Below are positions 9,495 to 16,942 of a DNA stretch of 64,000 nucleotides, in pieces. The notes under the pieces are model-generated. The model made no database searches, had not been told where the DNA came from, and saw only the letters and a list, made by a program, of their open reading frames with translations. The position numbers and the translations under genes were made by a program. Source of the stretch: Heyndrickxia vini (lineage in GTDB: Bacteria; Bacillota; Bacilli; Bacillales; Bacillaceae_C); assembly GCF_016772275.1 (NCBI RefSeq), contig NZ_CP065425.1, positions 920,001 through 984,000 of the forward strand. The letters run 5' to 3'. Each line of letters opens with the position of its first letter. Within the stretch, counting starts at the first letter, position 1.

Positions 9495-10223
9495 ATGAAT
9501 CATGTTGAAATTTTAGGTGTTCCATTTATTCATTCCACTAGAAATGAATTTGTCGATATCCTTCATCAAAGAATTAAACAACAAAAAAAGACGTTTGTCG
9601 TCACAGCTAATCCAGAAATTGTGATGATGGCTAATGAAAATAAAGGATTTATGGAATATTTGCAAGCGGCCGATTTTATTACACCGGATGGAATTGGGAT
9701 TGTTAAAGCCGCCGGGTGGCTGAAGAAGCCATTACCTGAAAGAGTTCCCGGGTTTGATACGATGAAAGATTTACTGTCTCTCGCCAATGAAAATCAATAT
9801 CGGGTATACTTTTTAGGTGCCAAACAAGAAGTATTAGACCAATTCATACATATTGTAAGCAATGAATATCCCAAAATGGAGATTGCAGGCTTTCGAAATG
9901 GCTTTTTTGATTTGGACAATCCACAAATTGCTGAAGAGATATGCGGACTCAAACCCGATCTTATATTCGTTGCACTTGGAGCACCAAGGCAAGAACAATG
10001 GATCTATCAAAACATTGGCAAGTTTGACAAAGGGATTTTTATGGGGGTAGGAGGAAGTTTTGATGGAATCGCTGGTGTAGTTCCGCGTGCGCCTGAAATT
10101 TGGCAGAAGTTAAACATCGAGTGGCTTTATCGTCTCATTCAACAGCCGACTAGGTGGAAACGAATGCTGGCTATCCCTCGATTTGTATTCAAAGTACTAC
10201 TTCAAAAAACAAATAAAAGATAG
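9495..10223 (+). CDS. tagA: TagA/WecG-family N-acetylmannosaminyltransferase
   Basis: The protein belongs to the WecG/TagA/CpsF family, with VTANPEIVMMANEN, the ITPDGIG motif placing the expected catalytic Asp at residue 65, and the GAPRQEQWI signature near residue 160. TagA adds ManNAc to GlcNAc-PP-undecaprenol, the second step of teichoic acid or secondary wall polymer linkage-unit synthesis, at the cytoplasmic membrane face. The next gene, tagO, performs the first step. The start is moved to ATG 9495 because AGGAG at 9483-9487 lies 7 bases upstream of it but only 1 base before the ATG at 9489. Confidence 0.9.
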   Translation: MNHVEILGVPFIHSTRNEFVDILHQRIKQQKKTFVVTANPEIVMMANENKGFMEYLQAADFITPDGIGIVKAAGWLKKPLPERVPGFDTMKDLLSLANENQYRVYFLGAKQEVLDQFIHIVSNEYPKMEIAGFRNGFFDLDNPQIAEEICGLKPDLIFVALGAPRQEQWIYQNIGKFDKGIFMGVGGSFDGIAGVVPRAPEIWQKLNIEWLYRLIQQPTRWKRMLAIPRFVFKVLLQKTNKR

Positions 10224-10333
10224 ATGCATTTATTAGCAATAAACGGGTATATCGTGAATACAATAAGAAATTAGAGAAATCTAATTGGATTGTTCAGCCT
10301 TGTTTATTTTTCTACCTCTTTATTATAGGTCTA

Positions 10334-10342
10334 TGGTATAAT
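10334..10342 (+). promoter_or_regulatory. Extended -10 promoter in the tagA-tagO intergenic region
   Basis: TGG-TATAAT forms an extended -10 box about 185 bases before tagO. The 302-base gap contains no supported ORF; the rest is AT-rich, with an AAGGAGGA binding site just before tagO. Confidence 0.45.
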
Positions 10343-10525
10343 TCATGTGACTTGCAAAAATTGACGATATGTATAGAAAATTAGAATAAAATTTTGCTAG
10401 AGAAAAATGAAATAAATTAGAGACTTGAAAAAAATTTTTGTACAAATTGAAAATAACAACTGGGTGTTTTCTTCCTGTTTTTATTACCTGTACATTTGGG
10501 CATTATAATGCTAAGGAGGATTTGA

Positions 10526-11593
10526 ATGATATACTTGACGTTGTTGTTCTGTTTTATATTATCGGTATTGGTAACTCCTTTAATTGGAAGACTCGCCATT
10601 AAATTAGGTATAACAGATAAACCAAATCACCGGAAAGTTCATCAAAAAAATATGCCGCTTATTGGTGGGGTTGCAATATATATAAGCTTTGTAGTTGGAT
10701 ATCTTGTATTAAGACCAACGCCTGAATTGAATGATATGACGAATGTGTCGGGAATTTTTATTGGTAGTATCATTATTTTGATTACGGGAATTCTTGATGA
10801 TAAATATGAACTTTCACCAAAATTAAAGCTTCTTGGGCAAATTCTCGCAGCGTTAGTTGTCGTTGTATGGGGCGGCGTGGAAGTTACTAAAATTAATCTT
10901 CCTTTTGGTGGAATTCTTTATTTCGGTTATTTCAGTATTCCATTAACGATCTTTTGGATTGTTGCGATTACAAATGCAATCAATTTAATTGATGGCCTTG
11001 ATGGCTTAGCTGCGGGTGTTTCGTCCATTGCATTAATTACGATTAGCGGCATGGCGATCATCATGGGAGACATGTTCGTTGCCATTATGGGCGGGATACT
11101 ATTAGCTAGCACATTAGGATTTTTACTTTATAATTTTCATCCGGCTAAAATATTTATGGGTGACACAGGGGCACTGTTTTTAGGATATATGATTGCCGTT
11201 TTATCCTTGCTCGGTTTCAAAAACATCACCTTTATCTCTTTAGTCATCCCTGTCATTATACTAGGTGTACCATTATCGGATACATTCTTTGCAATTATTC
11301 GCAGATTTTTAAATAAACAACCGTTTTCGAGTGCTGATAAATCACATTTACATCATTGTTTATTACGAGTAGGTTTTTCCCATCGACAAACCGTTTTAGT
11401 GATTTATGCGATTGCTGCACTATTTGGTTTAGCGGCAATCATCTTTTCCATGTCTACAATGTGGGGATCATTAATTATTGTTGCCGTTCTGCTTCTTGCA
11501 ATTGAAATCTTTGTAGAAAGCATCAATTTAGTCGGTGAGGATTACAAACCGCTTTTAAAATATGTAAGACCGAAAAAGTCACCAAATCAGTAA
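10526..11593 (+). CDS. tagO: Undecaprenyl-phosphate GlcNAc-1-phosphate transferase TagO
   Basis: This 355-aa polytopic membrane protein of the MraY/WecA family transfers GlcNAc-1-P from UDP-GlcNAc to undecaprenyl phosphate, the first committed step of wall teichoic acid and related polymers. Family marks are KPNHRKVHQ (~30-40), NAINLIDGLDGLA (~150), KIFMGDTGALFLGY (~205) and the HLHH motif near residue 275. AAGGAGGA precedes the ATG. The position before yvyE-degSU matches the B. subtilis order. Confidence 0.95.
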   Translation: MIYLTLLFCFILSVLVTPLIGRLAIKLGITDKPNHRKVHQKNMPLIGGVAIYISFVVGYLVLRPTPELNDMTNVSGIFIGSIIILITGILDDKYELSPKLKLLGQILAALVVVVWGGVEVTKINLPFGGILYFGYFSIPLTIFWIVAITNAINLIDGLDGLAAGVSSIALITISGMAIIMGDMFVAIMGGILLASTLGFLLYNFHPAKIFMGDTGALFLGYMIAVLSLLGFKNITFISLVIPVIILGVPLSDTFFAIIRRFLNKQPFSSADKSHLHHCLLRVGFSHRQTVLVIYAIAALFGLAAIIFSMSTMWGSLIIVAVLLLAIEIFVESINLVGEDYKPLLKYVRPKKSPNQ

Positions 11594-11600
11594 AATACAA

Positions 11601-11636
11601 TGGCCAGTACAGTCTATAAACTGTACTGGCCATTTG
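11601..11636 (+). terminator. Terminator of tagO
   Basis: Perfect 13-bp arms (TGGCCAGTACAGT and its complement) with a 6-nt loop lie 8 bases after the stop, followed by a short T-rich stretch. Confidence 0.7.
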
Positions 11637-11650
11637 CTTGTCGGGACAAA

Positions 11651-11786
11651 TCAAGGCGCTTGTGCTTTTCTTATTTGTCTAGCTCCAGCGCCTATCGACT
11701 AGAAAACTTCAGGACTTCTCCCTACGATAAGTAAAAGTCCCTCCAGTTTTTACGTCGATGAGCAAGGCGCTTACGCTTTTCTTATT
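11651..11786 (+). repeat. Dispersed repeat A, copy 2 (internally deleted, with an extra tail)
   Basis: This copy starts with an isolated tail (AAGGCGCTTGTGCTTTTC), then a whole TGTCTAGCTCC... copy that lacks the ~50-base middle seen in copy 1. The join is at AAGT, present at both deletion ends in copy 1. It ends directly against the yvyE stop codon, so it forms the 3' untranslated part of the yvyE transcript. Confidence 0.85.
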
Positions 11787-12419
11787 TTATACATCAAATT
11801 CAAGATATAATGTTTCACCAATGGTTATTTCGCCTTGACCGTTGGTTAACTCGGTCATCCACTGCGTAAAGGTTTCGGTTTGGTCTTCCTTTACATACGT
11901 TTCGATTTCGACTTGATCGAGGTAATGAATTTCTTTTATTGAATAGATGGAGGAGCGCAGTTCGTTTTCGACTTTTCCGAGCCATGTATAATCGATTTTT
12001 GTTCGAACCGTACACATTAGTGTTCGTTCAACGACACCGGTAGCATTAATTCCTTCTGATACAGATTTTCCATATGCACGAATAAGACCGCCAGTGCCTA
12101 GTTTAATGCCGCCAAAATATCTAGTCACTACGACAACTGTATCTTTTAACTCTCGCTTTTTCAAAACTTCAAGCATCGGTACACCAGCTGTACCACTTGG
12201 CTCTCCATCATCATTTGCTTTTTGTATTTGATTTTGTTGCCCAATCATATAGGCAGAACAATTATGTGTCGCATTCCAGTGCATTTTCTTTATCTCTTGA
12301 ATAAAGGCCAGTGCTTCTTCTTCGGTTGTTGCTCGACCTACATGGGCAATAAATCTTGATTTCTGTATGATGATTTCGTGTTCGCCCATACCTTTTACCG
12401 TATAATACTGCCTTAACAT
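11787..12419 (-). CDS. yvyE: YvyE, YigZ/IMPACT family protein
   Basis: The 210-residue protein has the IMPACT N-terminal domain (KSRFIAHV, HWNATHNCSAYMIG, NDDGEPSGTAGVPML, TRYFGGIKLGTGGLIRAY) and a C-terminal ferredoxin-like domain. Bacterial YigZ-family proteins are conserved but their function is not well established; a link to translation or RNA has been proposed. The start is ATG 12419 (MLRQYYTVKG, as in B. subtilis YvyE), with GGAGTGG upstream, rather than the in-frame ATG at 12449. The place next to degS is conserved. Confidence 0.9.
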   Translation of the reverse strand: MLRQYYTVKGMGEHEIIIQKSRFIAHVGRATTEEEALAFIQEIKKMHWNATHNCSAYMIGQQNQIQKANDDGEPSGTAGVPMLEVLKKRELKDTVVVVTRYFGGIKLGTGGLIRAYGKSVSEGINATGVVERTLMCTVRTKIDYTWLGKVENELRSSIYSIKEIHYLDQVEIETYVKEDQTETFTQWMTELTNGQGEITIGETLYLEFDV

Positions 12420-12660
12420 TTTTGCCACTCCTAACTGAACCGTTATCAATACTTTCTACTATACATAATTTACGAATTAAATTAAATCCTTCCAACTTTA
12501 ATGTTCGATGAAAATACATCAGGTTTAATGATATAATTAAACGGATAGAGGAAATTCTGCGATGTTTATTGAATACATAATGGTGCCAATGAAATCCTTA
12601 TTTCACCTATGAAATAACTAAAGCCAAAAGGAAGGAAAACTTTCCTATACAAAGAAAACG

Positions 12661-12745
12661 TGTCAATAGAACTAAATTTTTTAAAAGGAACTATGGAATT
12701 CCCAACTTATGGTTCAGGGACATTTTCCTAACTTTTCTATTGACA
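12661..12745. repeat. Inverted repeat spanning the degS promoter region
   Basis: An 11-base perfect inverted repeat has TGTCAATAGAA at 12661-12671 and TTCTATTGACA at 12735-12745. Its right arm contains TTGACA (12740-12745), a perfect sigma-A -35 box, with TCTTAT 16 bases further on as a possible -10 for degS. The 375-base gap between yvyE and degS holds nothing else I can name. Confidence 0.55.
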
Positions 12746-12824
12746 AACATTTCAAATAGTATCTTATCGTAAAAAGAGGTAAAATGACCCTAATATAAAT
12801 TGAGTGTACGTTGGAGGAATGAGG

Positions 12825-13967
12825 ATGGCATTAAAAAAAATTGATGCAAAGACACTTGATCAAATATTGGAAAAAATGATTGATACCGTTGATTCTAGCA
12901 AAAATGAAATCTTCCATATTGGTGAACAATGCCGTCAAGACTATGAAACTCTCTCCGATGAACTACATGAAGTTAAGATCATGGTATCAAAGGCAATTGA
13001 AGAGGGTGATGATCTAGAAATCAAAACCCGGCAATCACGTAGGCGTTTATCTGTTGTCAGCCAACATTTTCGCGATTATACAGAAGAACAAGTGCGTGAT
13101 GCGTATGAAATTGCTCATAACTATCAAATGAAACTTTCAATGAATCGTGAGTTGGAAAAGCAACTCCGAAGAAGAAGGGACGAATTAGAGAGAAGGCTTA
13201 TCAACCTTGAAGAAACAATTGATCGTGCCAATCATTTAGTATCACAAACAAGCGTTGTACTAAACTATTTAACAAGTGACTTAAAGGAAATAGGTACGGC
13301 ATTAGAAGATGCGATAGAAAAGCAAGATTTTGGTCTTCGTGTCATTGAAGCACAGGAGGAAGAAAGAAAGCGTCTTTCCAGGGAAATCCACGATGGACCT
13401 GCCCAAATGCTTGCCAATATGCTCCTTCGATCTGATTTAGTCGAAAAAGTTTATCGTGAACAAGGAATTATTAATGCACTTGAAGAGGTACGCAGCTTAA
13501 AGAAAATGGTCCGTTCATCACTTTCAGAGGTTCGTCGAATTATCTATGACCTCCGCCCAATGGCATTAGATGATTTAGGTTTAGTGCCTACCCTCAGAAA
13601 ATATCTAGAACGAACCGAAGAATATAACAATGGGATTGTTTTCCGGTTTACCAATCTGGGTGATGAATATCGACTACCATCAAAATATGAAGTGGCTTTA
13701 TTTCGCTTAGTTCAAGAATCAGTTCAAAACGCAATCAAGCATGCGGACGCTACCGAAATTCAAGTGAAAATAGAAATGCGAAAAAATCGTATTTTTGTCG
13801 TAATCAAGGATAATGGAAAAGGCTTTGACGTTCGATCAAAGAAAGAAGGCTCCTTCGGAATTATGGGAATGCGAGAACGTGTTGATATCATTGATGGTCA
13901 AATCACAATCGATTCAAAGATTGGTTCGGGAACCATCGTAACCATTCAGGTGATGTTTGATCAATAA
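12825..13967 (+). CDS. degS: Two-component sensor kinase DegS
   Basis: This is a cytoplasmic 380-aa kinase without transmembrane segments. A long coiled-coil DegS sensor domain (residues ~10-175) is followed by the HisKA_3 dimerisation region, with phospho-acceptor His189 in SREIHDGPAQ, and the HATPase domain (NAIKHA, DNGKGFD, GSFGIMGMRERV). DegS phosphorylates DegU, controlling exoenzymes, motility and competence. The start is ATG 12825, 7 bases after GGAGG; the ATG at 12819 is too close to that site. degU follows after 86 bases, as in B. subtilis. Confidence 0.96.
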   Translation: MALKKIDAKTLDQILEKMIDTVDSSKNEIFHIGEQCRQDYETLSDELHEVKIMVSKAIEEGDDLEIKTRQSRRRLSVVSQHFRDYTEEQVRDAYEIAHNYQMKLSMNRELEKQLRRRRDELERRLINLEETIDRANHLVSQTSVVLNYLTSDLKEIGTALEDAIEKQDFGLRVIEAQEEERKRLSREIHDGPAQMLANMLLRSDLVEKVYREQGIINALEEVRSLKKMVRSSLSEVRRIIYDLRPMALDDLGLVPTLRKYLERTEEYNNGIVFRFTNLGDEYRLPSKYEVALFRLVQESVQNAIKHADATEIQVKIEMRKNRIFVVIKDNGKGFDVRSKKEGSFGIMGMRERVDIIDGQITIDSKIGSGTIVTIQVMFDQ

Positions 13968-14053
13968 AGATAAATTTGTAAATGAAATTCATTAATTTAT
14001 AGCAAGTGTAATTAACTGAAAAAACGTTTTTTAAAATAAAGGAGGAGAAAGCT

Positions 14054-14734
14054 TTGTCTACTAAAATTGCCATCATTGATGATCATCAACTGTTTCGTGA
14101 AGGGGTAAAACGTATTTTAGAATTTGAAAAGACGTTCGAAATTGTTGCGGAAGGTGAAGATGGAGCAAGCGCCCTGCAATTAATCGAACAAACAAAACCT
14201 GACGTAGTTTTAATGGATATTAACATGCCCAATAAAAACGGCATCGAGGCTACACGTCAATTAGTAGAAACCTATCCAGATACAAGAGTTATTATTTTAT
14301 CAATCCATGATGATGAAAACTATGTTACCCATGCATTAAAAACAGGTGCCACTGGCTATCTACTAAAAGAAATGGATTCCGATGCATTAATCGATGCAGT
14401 AAAGGTCGTTGCTGAAGGCGGATCTTATTTACATCCAAAGATTACTCGTAATCTAGTAGAAGAATTTCGACGCTTAGCAAACAGACAAAGTACTGGGACA
14501 GGCTATCAACAACCAGAAGTCGTGCGACCGCTACACCTACTTACACCACGTGAATGTGAAGTACTTCAACTACTTGCTGATGGAAAAAGCAACCGTGTCA
14601 TCGGAGAAACTTTATACATAAGCGAAAAAACGGTCAAAAACCATGTCAGCAACATTTTGCAAAAAATGAGTGCAAATGACCGCACACAAGCTGTCGTATC
14701 AGCAATCAAAAACGGCTGGGTTGAAGTTCGATAA
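14054..14734 (+). CDS. degU: Response regulator DegU
   Basis: The NarL/FixJ-type regulator has a receiver domain ([10 protein letters not shown], phospho-acceptor Asp55 in MDINMP, Thr/Lys switch residues further on) and a LuxR-type helix-turn-helix ([31 protein letters not shown]). It starts at TTG 14054 after GGAGGAGAAA. It is very close to B. subtilis DegU, which governs exoprotease, flagellar and competence genes. The two secreted subtilases and the com and fla genes of this window are plausible targets, by inference only. Confidence 0.96.
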   Translation: MSTKIAIIDDHQLFREGVKRILEFEKTFEIVAEGEDGASALQLIEQTKPDVVLMDINMPNKNGIEATRQLVETYPDTRVIILSIHDDENYVTHALKTGATGYLLKEMDSDALIDAVKVVAEGGSYLHPKITRNLVEEFRRLANRQSTGTGYQQPEVVRPLHLLTPRECEVLQLLADGKSNRVIGETLYISEKTVKNHVSNILQKMSANDRTQAVVSAIKNGWVEVR

Positions 14735-14742
14735 TAAGATGA

Positions 14743-14776
14743 AAACACTCTTCTTAATTTAGAAGGGTGTTTTTTT
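14743..14776 (+). terminator. Terminator of degSU
   Basis: Near-perfect arms AACACTCTTCT and AGAAGGGTGTT enclose a 6-nt loop and are followed by seven T. Confidence 0.9.
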
Positions 14777-14821
14777 GTATGAATGCAGAGTATTCATTGG
14801 AGGGGCTATAGAGATGCTTCT

Positions 14822-15200
14822 GGATTCATGCAGGAAGGCAGTGGAATATTGATCGTTCCTTCTCGAATCAGGCGGATTCATGCAGAAGGGCAGTGGAATA
14901 AAGGTCGTACCTTCTCGAATCGGGCGGATTCGTGCAGGAAGGCAGTGGAAATATGGTCGTTCCTTCCCGAATCGGGCCGATTCGTGCAGGAAGGCAGAAG
15001 AATAAAGGTCGTTCCTTCTCGAATAAGGTAGATTCATGCAGGAAGGCAGAAGAATAAAGGTCGTTCCTTCTCGAATCAGGCCGATTCGTGCAGGAGGGCA
15101 GAAGAATTAAGGTCGTACCTTCTCGAATCGGGTGGATTCGTGCAGGAAAGCAGTGGAATTAAGGTAGTTCCTTCTCGAATCAGAAGAATTCATGCAATAA
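14822..15200. repeat. Tandem array of 52-bp units, seven full copies plus a partial one
   Basis: Units begin at 14822, 14874, 14926, 14978, 15030, 15082 and 15134, each exactly 52 bases, with a partial eighth from 15186. Each unit runs GATTC(A/G)TGCAGGAAGGCAG, a variable middle, then CCTTCTCGAATC. The copies differ at a few positions, so the array is not freshly amplified. Open frames cross it on both strands only because the period is not broken by stops; none has a binding site. It lies between the degSU terminator and the trehalose promoter. Confidence 0.9.
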
Positions 15201-15277
15201 AAAAGTGATTTTTCGTCTTTTCCTTCTTGCATCCTTCTACAGAAAACCCCAATCCAAAAATTCCTTTTATTTTTTTG

Positions 15278-15306
15278 TTGACCAACCTGTATATACAAGT
15301 TATTAT
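15278..15306 (+). promoter_or_regulatory. Sigma-A promoter of the trehalose operon
   Basis: TTGACC (15278-15283) and TATTAT (15301-15306) are separated by 17 bases. The first TreR operator fills the spacer. Confidence 0.8.
15287..15299 (+). promoter_or_regulatory. TreR operator 1
   Basis: CTGTATATACAAG matches the TreR palindrome TTGTATATACAA with one change. Its position between -35 and -10 should block RNA polymerase when TreR is bound. Confidence 0.85.
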
Positions 15307-15323
15307 AAAACTATAAGTTCTAT

Positions 15324-15337
15324 CTTGTATATACAAG
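15324..15337 (+). promoter_or_regulatory. TreR operator 2
   Basis: CTTGTATATACAAG is a perfect 14-base palindrome and an exact TreR box, 37 bases downstream of operator 1. Confidence 0.88.
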
Positions 15338-15350
15338 TCATAAGAAGAAA

Positions 15351-15364
15351 TGTAAGCGGTATAA
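15351..15364 (+). promoter_or_regulatory. Candidate cre site 1 (CcpA)
   Basis: TGTAAGCGGTATAA fits the catabolite-response consensus TGWAANCGNTNWCA at all but one position, downstream of the promoter. Confidence 0.6.
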
Positions 15365-15395
15365 AAGAGTTTGCTATTATTCTAGTTTATAAAAT

Positions 15396-15409
15396 TGTAA
15401 CCGCCTACA
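15396..15409 (+). promoter_or_regulatory. Candidate cre site 2 (CcpA)
   Basis: TGTAACCGCCTACA fits the same consensus with one mismatch and lies in the untranslated leader of treP, where CcpA would act as a roadblock. Confidence 0.6.
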
Positions 15410-15465
15410 AATAATAAGGAAATCGTATTGTTTTCATTGAAAACAATAGCAGGAGGATGGAAGAA

Positions 15466-16866
15466 ATGAGTGTAAAAACGTCTGCTGAGCAAATCGTGAC
15501 GGCGATCGGTGGAAAAGAAAATATCGTTGCCGCAACGCACTGTGTCACACGCTTGCGTTTCGCTTTGAAAGATGAAAGCGTTGTAGATAAGGAAGCACTG
15601 GAAAATATAGACCTTGTAAGGGGATCATTTTCAGCAAATGGCCAGTTCCAAGTGGTCATCGGTCAAGGAACGGTCGATAAAGTATATCAGGAAATGGTGA
15701 AACTTACGGGAATTGGTGAATCTTCAAAAGAAGAGATAAAAGACGCTGCGTCCCAGAAGTTAAATCCAATTCAGCGTGCAGTTAAAACGCTTGCTGATAT
15801 TTTTATCCCAATCCTACCGGCAATTGTAACAGCCGGTCTCCTAATGGGAATCAATAATATTTTGACAGGGCAAGACATTTTCTTTGATAAAAAATCACTT
15901 GTTGATGTGTATCCACAGTGGAAAGATTTTGCTAGCATCATTAACTTAATTGCCAATACAGCCTTTACCTTTTTACCTGGCTTAATTGGTTGGTCAGCAG
16001 TGAAAAAATTTGGTGGGAATCCGTTATTGGGGATTGTACTCGGTTTAATGCTTGTTCATCCGGACCTACTTAACGCATGGGCGTATGGATCAACAAAAGA
16101 GATTCCTACTTGGAATTTATTCGGTTTAGACATTCAAAAAGTTGGTTATCAAGGTCAAGTATTGCCAGTATTAGTTGCATCCTATGTACTTGCAAAACTA
16201 GAAATATTCTTGAAAAAGCGAATTCCGGATGCTTTTCAACTGTTACTCGTTGCACCGATTGTTTTATTAATTACCGGTTTTCTATCATTTATCGTTATTG
16301 GACCAATTACATTTGCGATTGCGAATGTCATCACAGATGCAGTAGTTGGCATTTTCCACGCTGCACCGGCATTAGGTGGACTGATCTATGGTTTGCTTTA
16401 CGCACCTTTAGTTATTACAGGTATGCACCATACATTCCTAGCTGTTGACTTACAATTAATCGGATCAACAGGTTCTACATTCCTTTGGCCAATGTTGGCG
16501 TTATCAAATATTGCGCAAGGAACTGCAGCGCTAGCTATGATGTTTGTGACAAGAGATGAAAAGTTAAAAGGATTATCCTTAACATCAGCGATTTCAGCTT
16601 ATTTAGGAATAACAGAACCAGCGATGTTTGGAGTAAACTTACGCTTCCGTTTTGCTTTCATCGCAGCAATTATCGGTTCTGCCATTGGCGGCATGTTTAT
16701 TACATTAAATGGTGTAAAAGCGGCATCTGTTGGTGTCGGTGGGTTACCGGGATTCCTTTCGATCTTCCCGCAAAATTGGGGAGCATTCTTTATCGGTATG
16801 GGAATTGCTATCGTCATCCCATTTGTCCTTACAATCGTATTCGCGAAATTAAGAAAAACAAAGTAA
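15466..16866 (+). CDS. treP: PTS trehalose-specific EIIBC component
   Basis: The 466-aa protein has an EIIB domain (phosphorylated Cys26 in ATHCVTRLRF) and a polytopic EIIC domain from ~residue 100 (PILPAIVTAGLLMG, ALGGLIYGLLYAPLVITGMHH, GITEPAMFGVNLR). It imports trehalose as trehalose-6-phosphate. No EIIA domain is attached, as in B. subtilis TreP, so the phosphate must come from another EIIA. The start is ATG 15466, 9 bases after AGGAGG; the ATG at 15457 directly abuts that site. Confidence 0.93.
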   Translation: MSVKTSAEQIVTAIGGKENIVAATHCVTRLRFALKDESVVDKEALENIDLVRGSFSANGQFQVVIGQGTVDKVYQEMVKLTGIGESSKEEIKDAASQKLNPIQRAVKTLADIFIPILPAIVTAGLLMGINNILTGQDIFFDKKSLVDVYPQWKDFASIINLIANTAFTFLPGLIGWSAVKKFGGNPLLGIVLGLMLVHPDLLNAWAYGSTKEIPTWNLFGLDIQKVGYQGQVLPVLVASYVLAKLEIFLKKRIPDAFQLLLVAPIVLLITGFLSFIVIGPITFAIANVITDAVVGIFHAAPALGGLIYGLLYAPLVITGMHHTFLAVDLQLIGSTGSTFLWPMLALSNIAQGTAALAMMFVTRDEKLKGLSLTSAISAYLGITEPAMFGVNLRFRFAFIAAIIGSAIGGMFITLNGVKAASVGVGGLPGFLSIFPQNWGAFFIGMGIAIVIPFVLTIVFAKLRKTK

Positions 16867-16942
16867 TTTTTTAAGAGGGGGTCTCGGGTGGTACTTGAGA
16901 CACCCTTATCCTATTTATTCTATGAAAAAGTGGTGATTGTAG

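Noticed and set aside
14783-15031. Open frames on both strands across the first tandem array
   Set aside because: They follow from a repeated unit without stop codons; no start site and no protein-like composition.
14822-15200. Possible CRISPR array
   Set aside because: The 52-base units are contiguous with scattered substitutions; there are no unique spacers between constant repeats and no cas genes. The same holds for 61867-62190.
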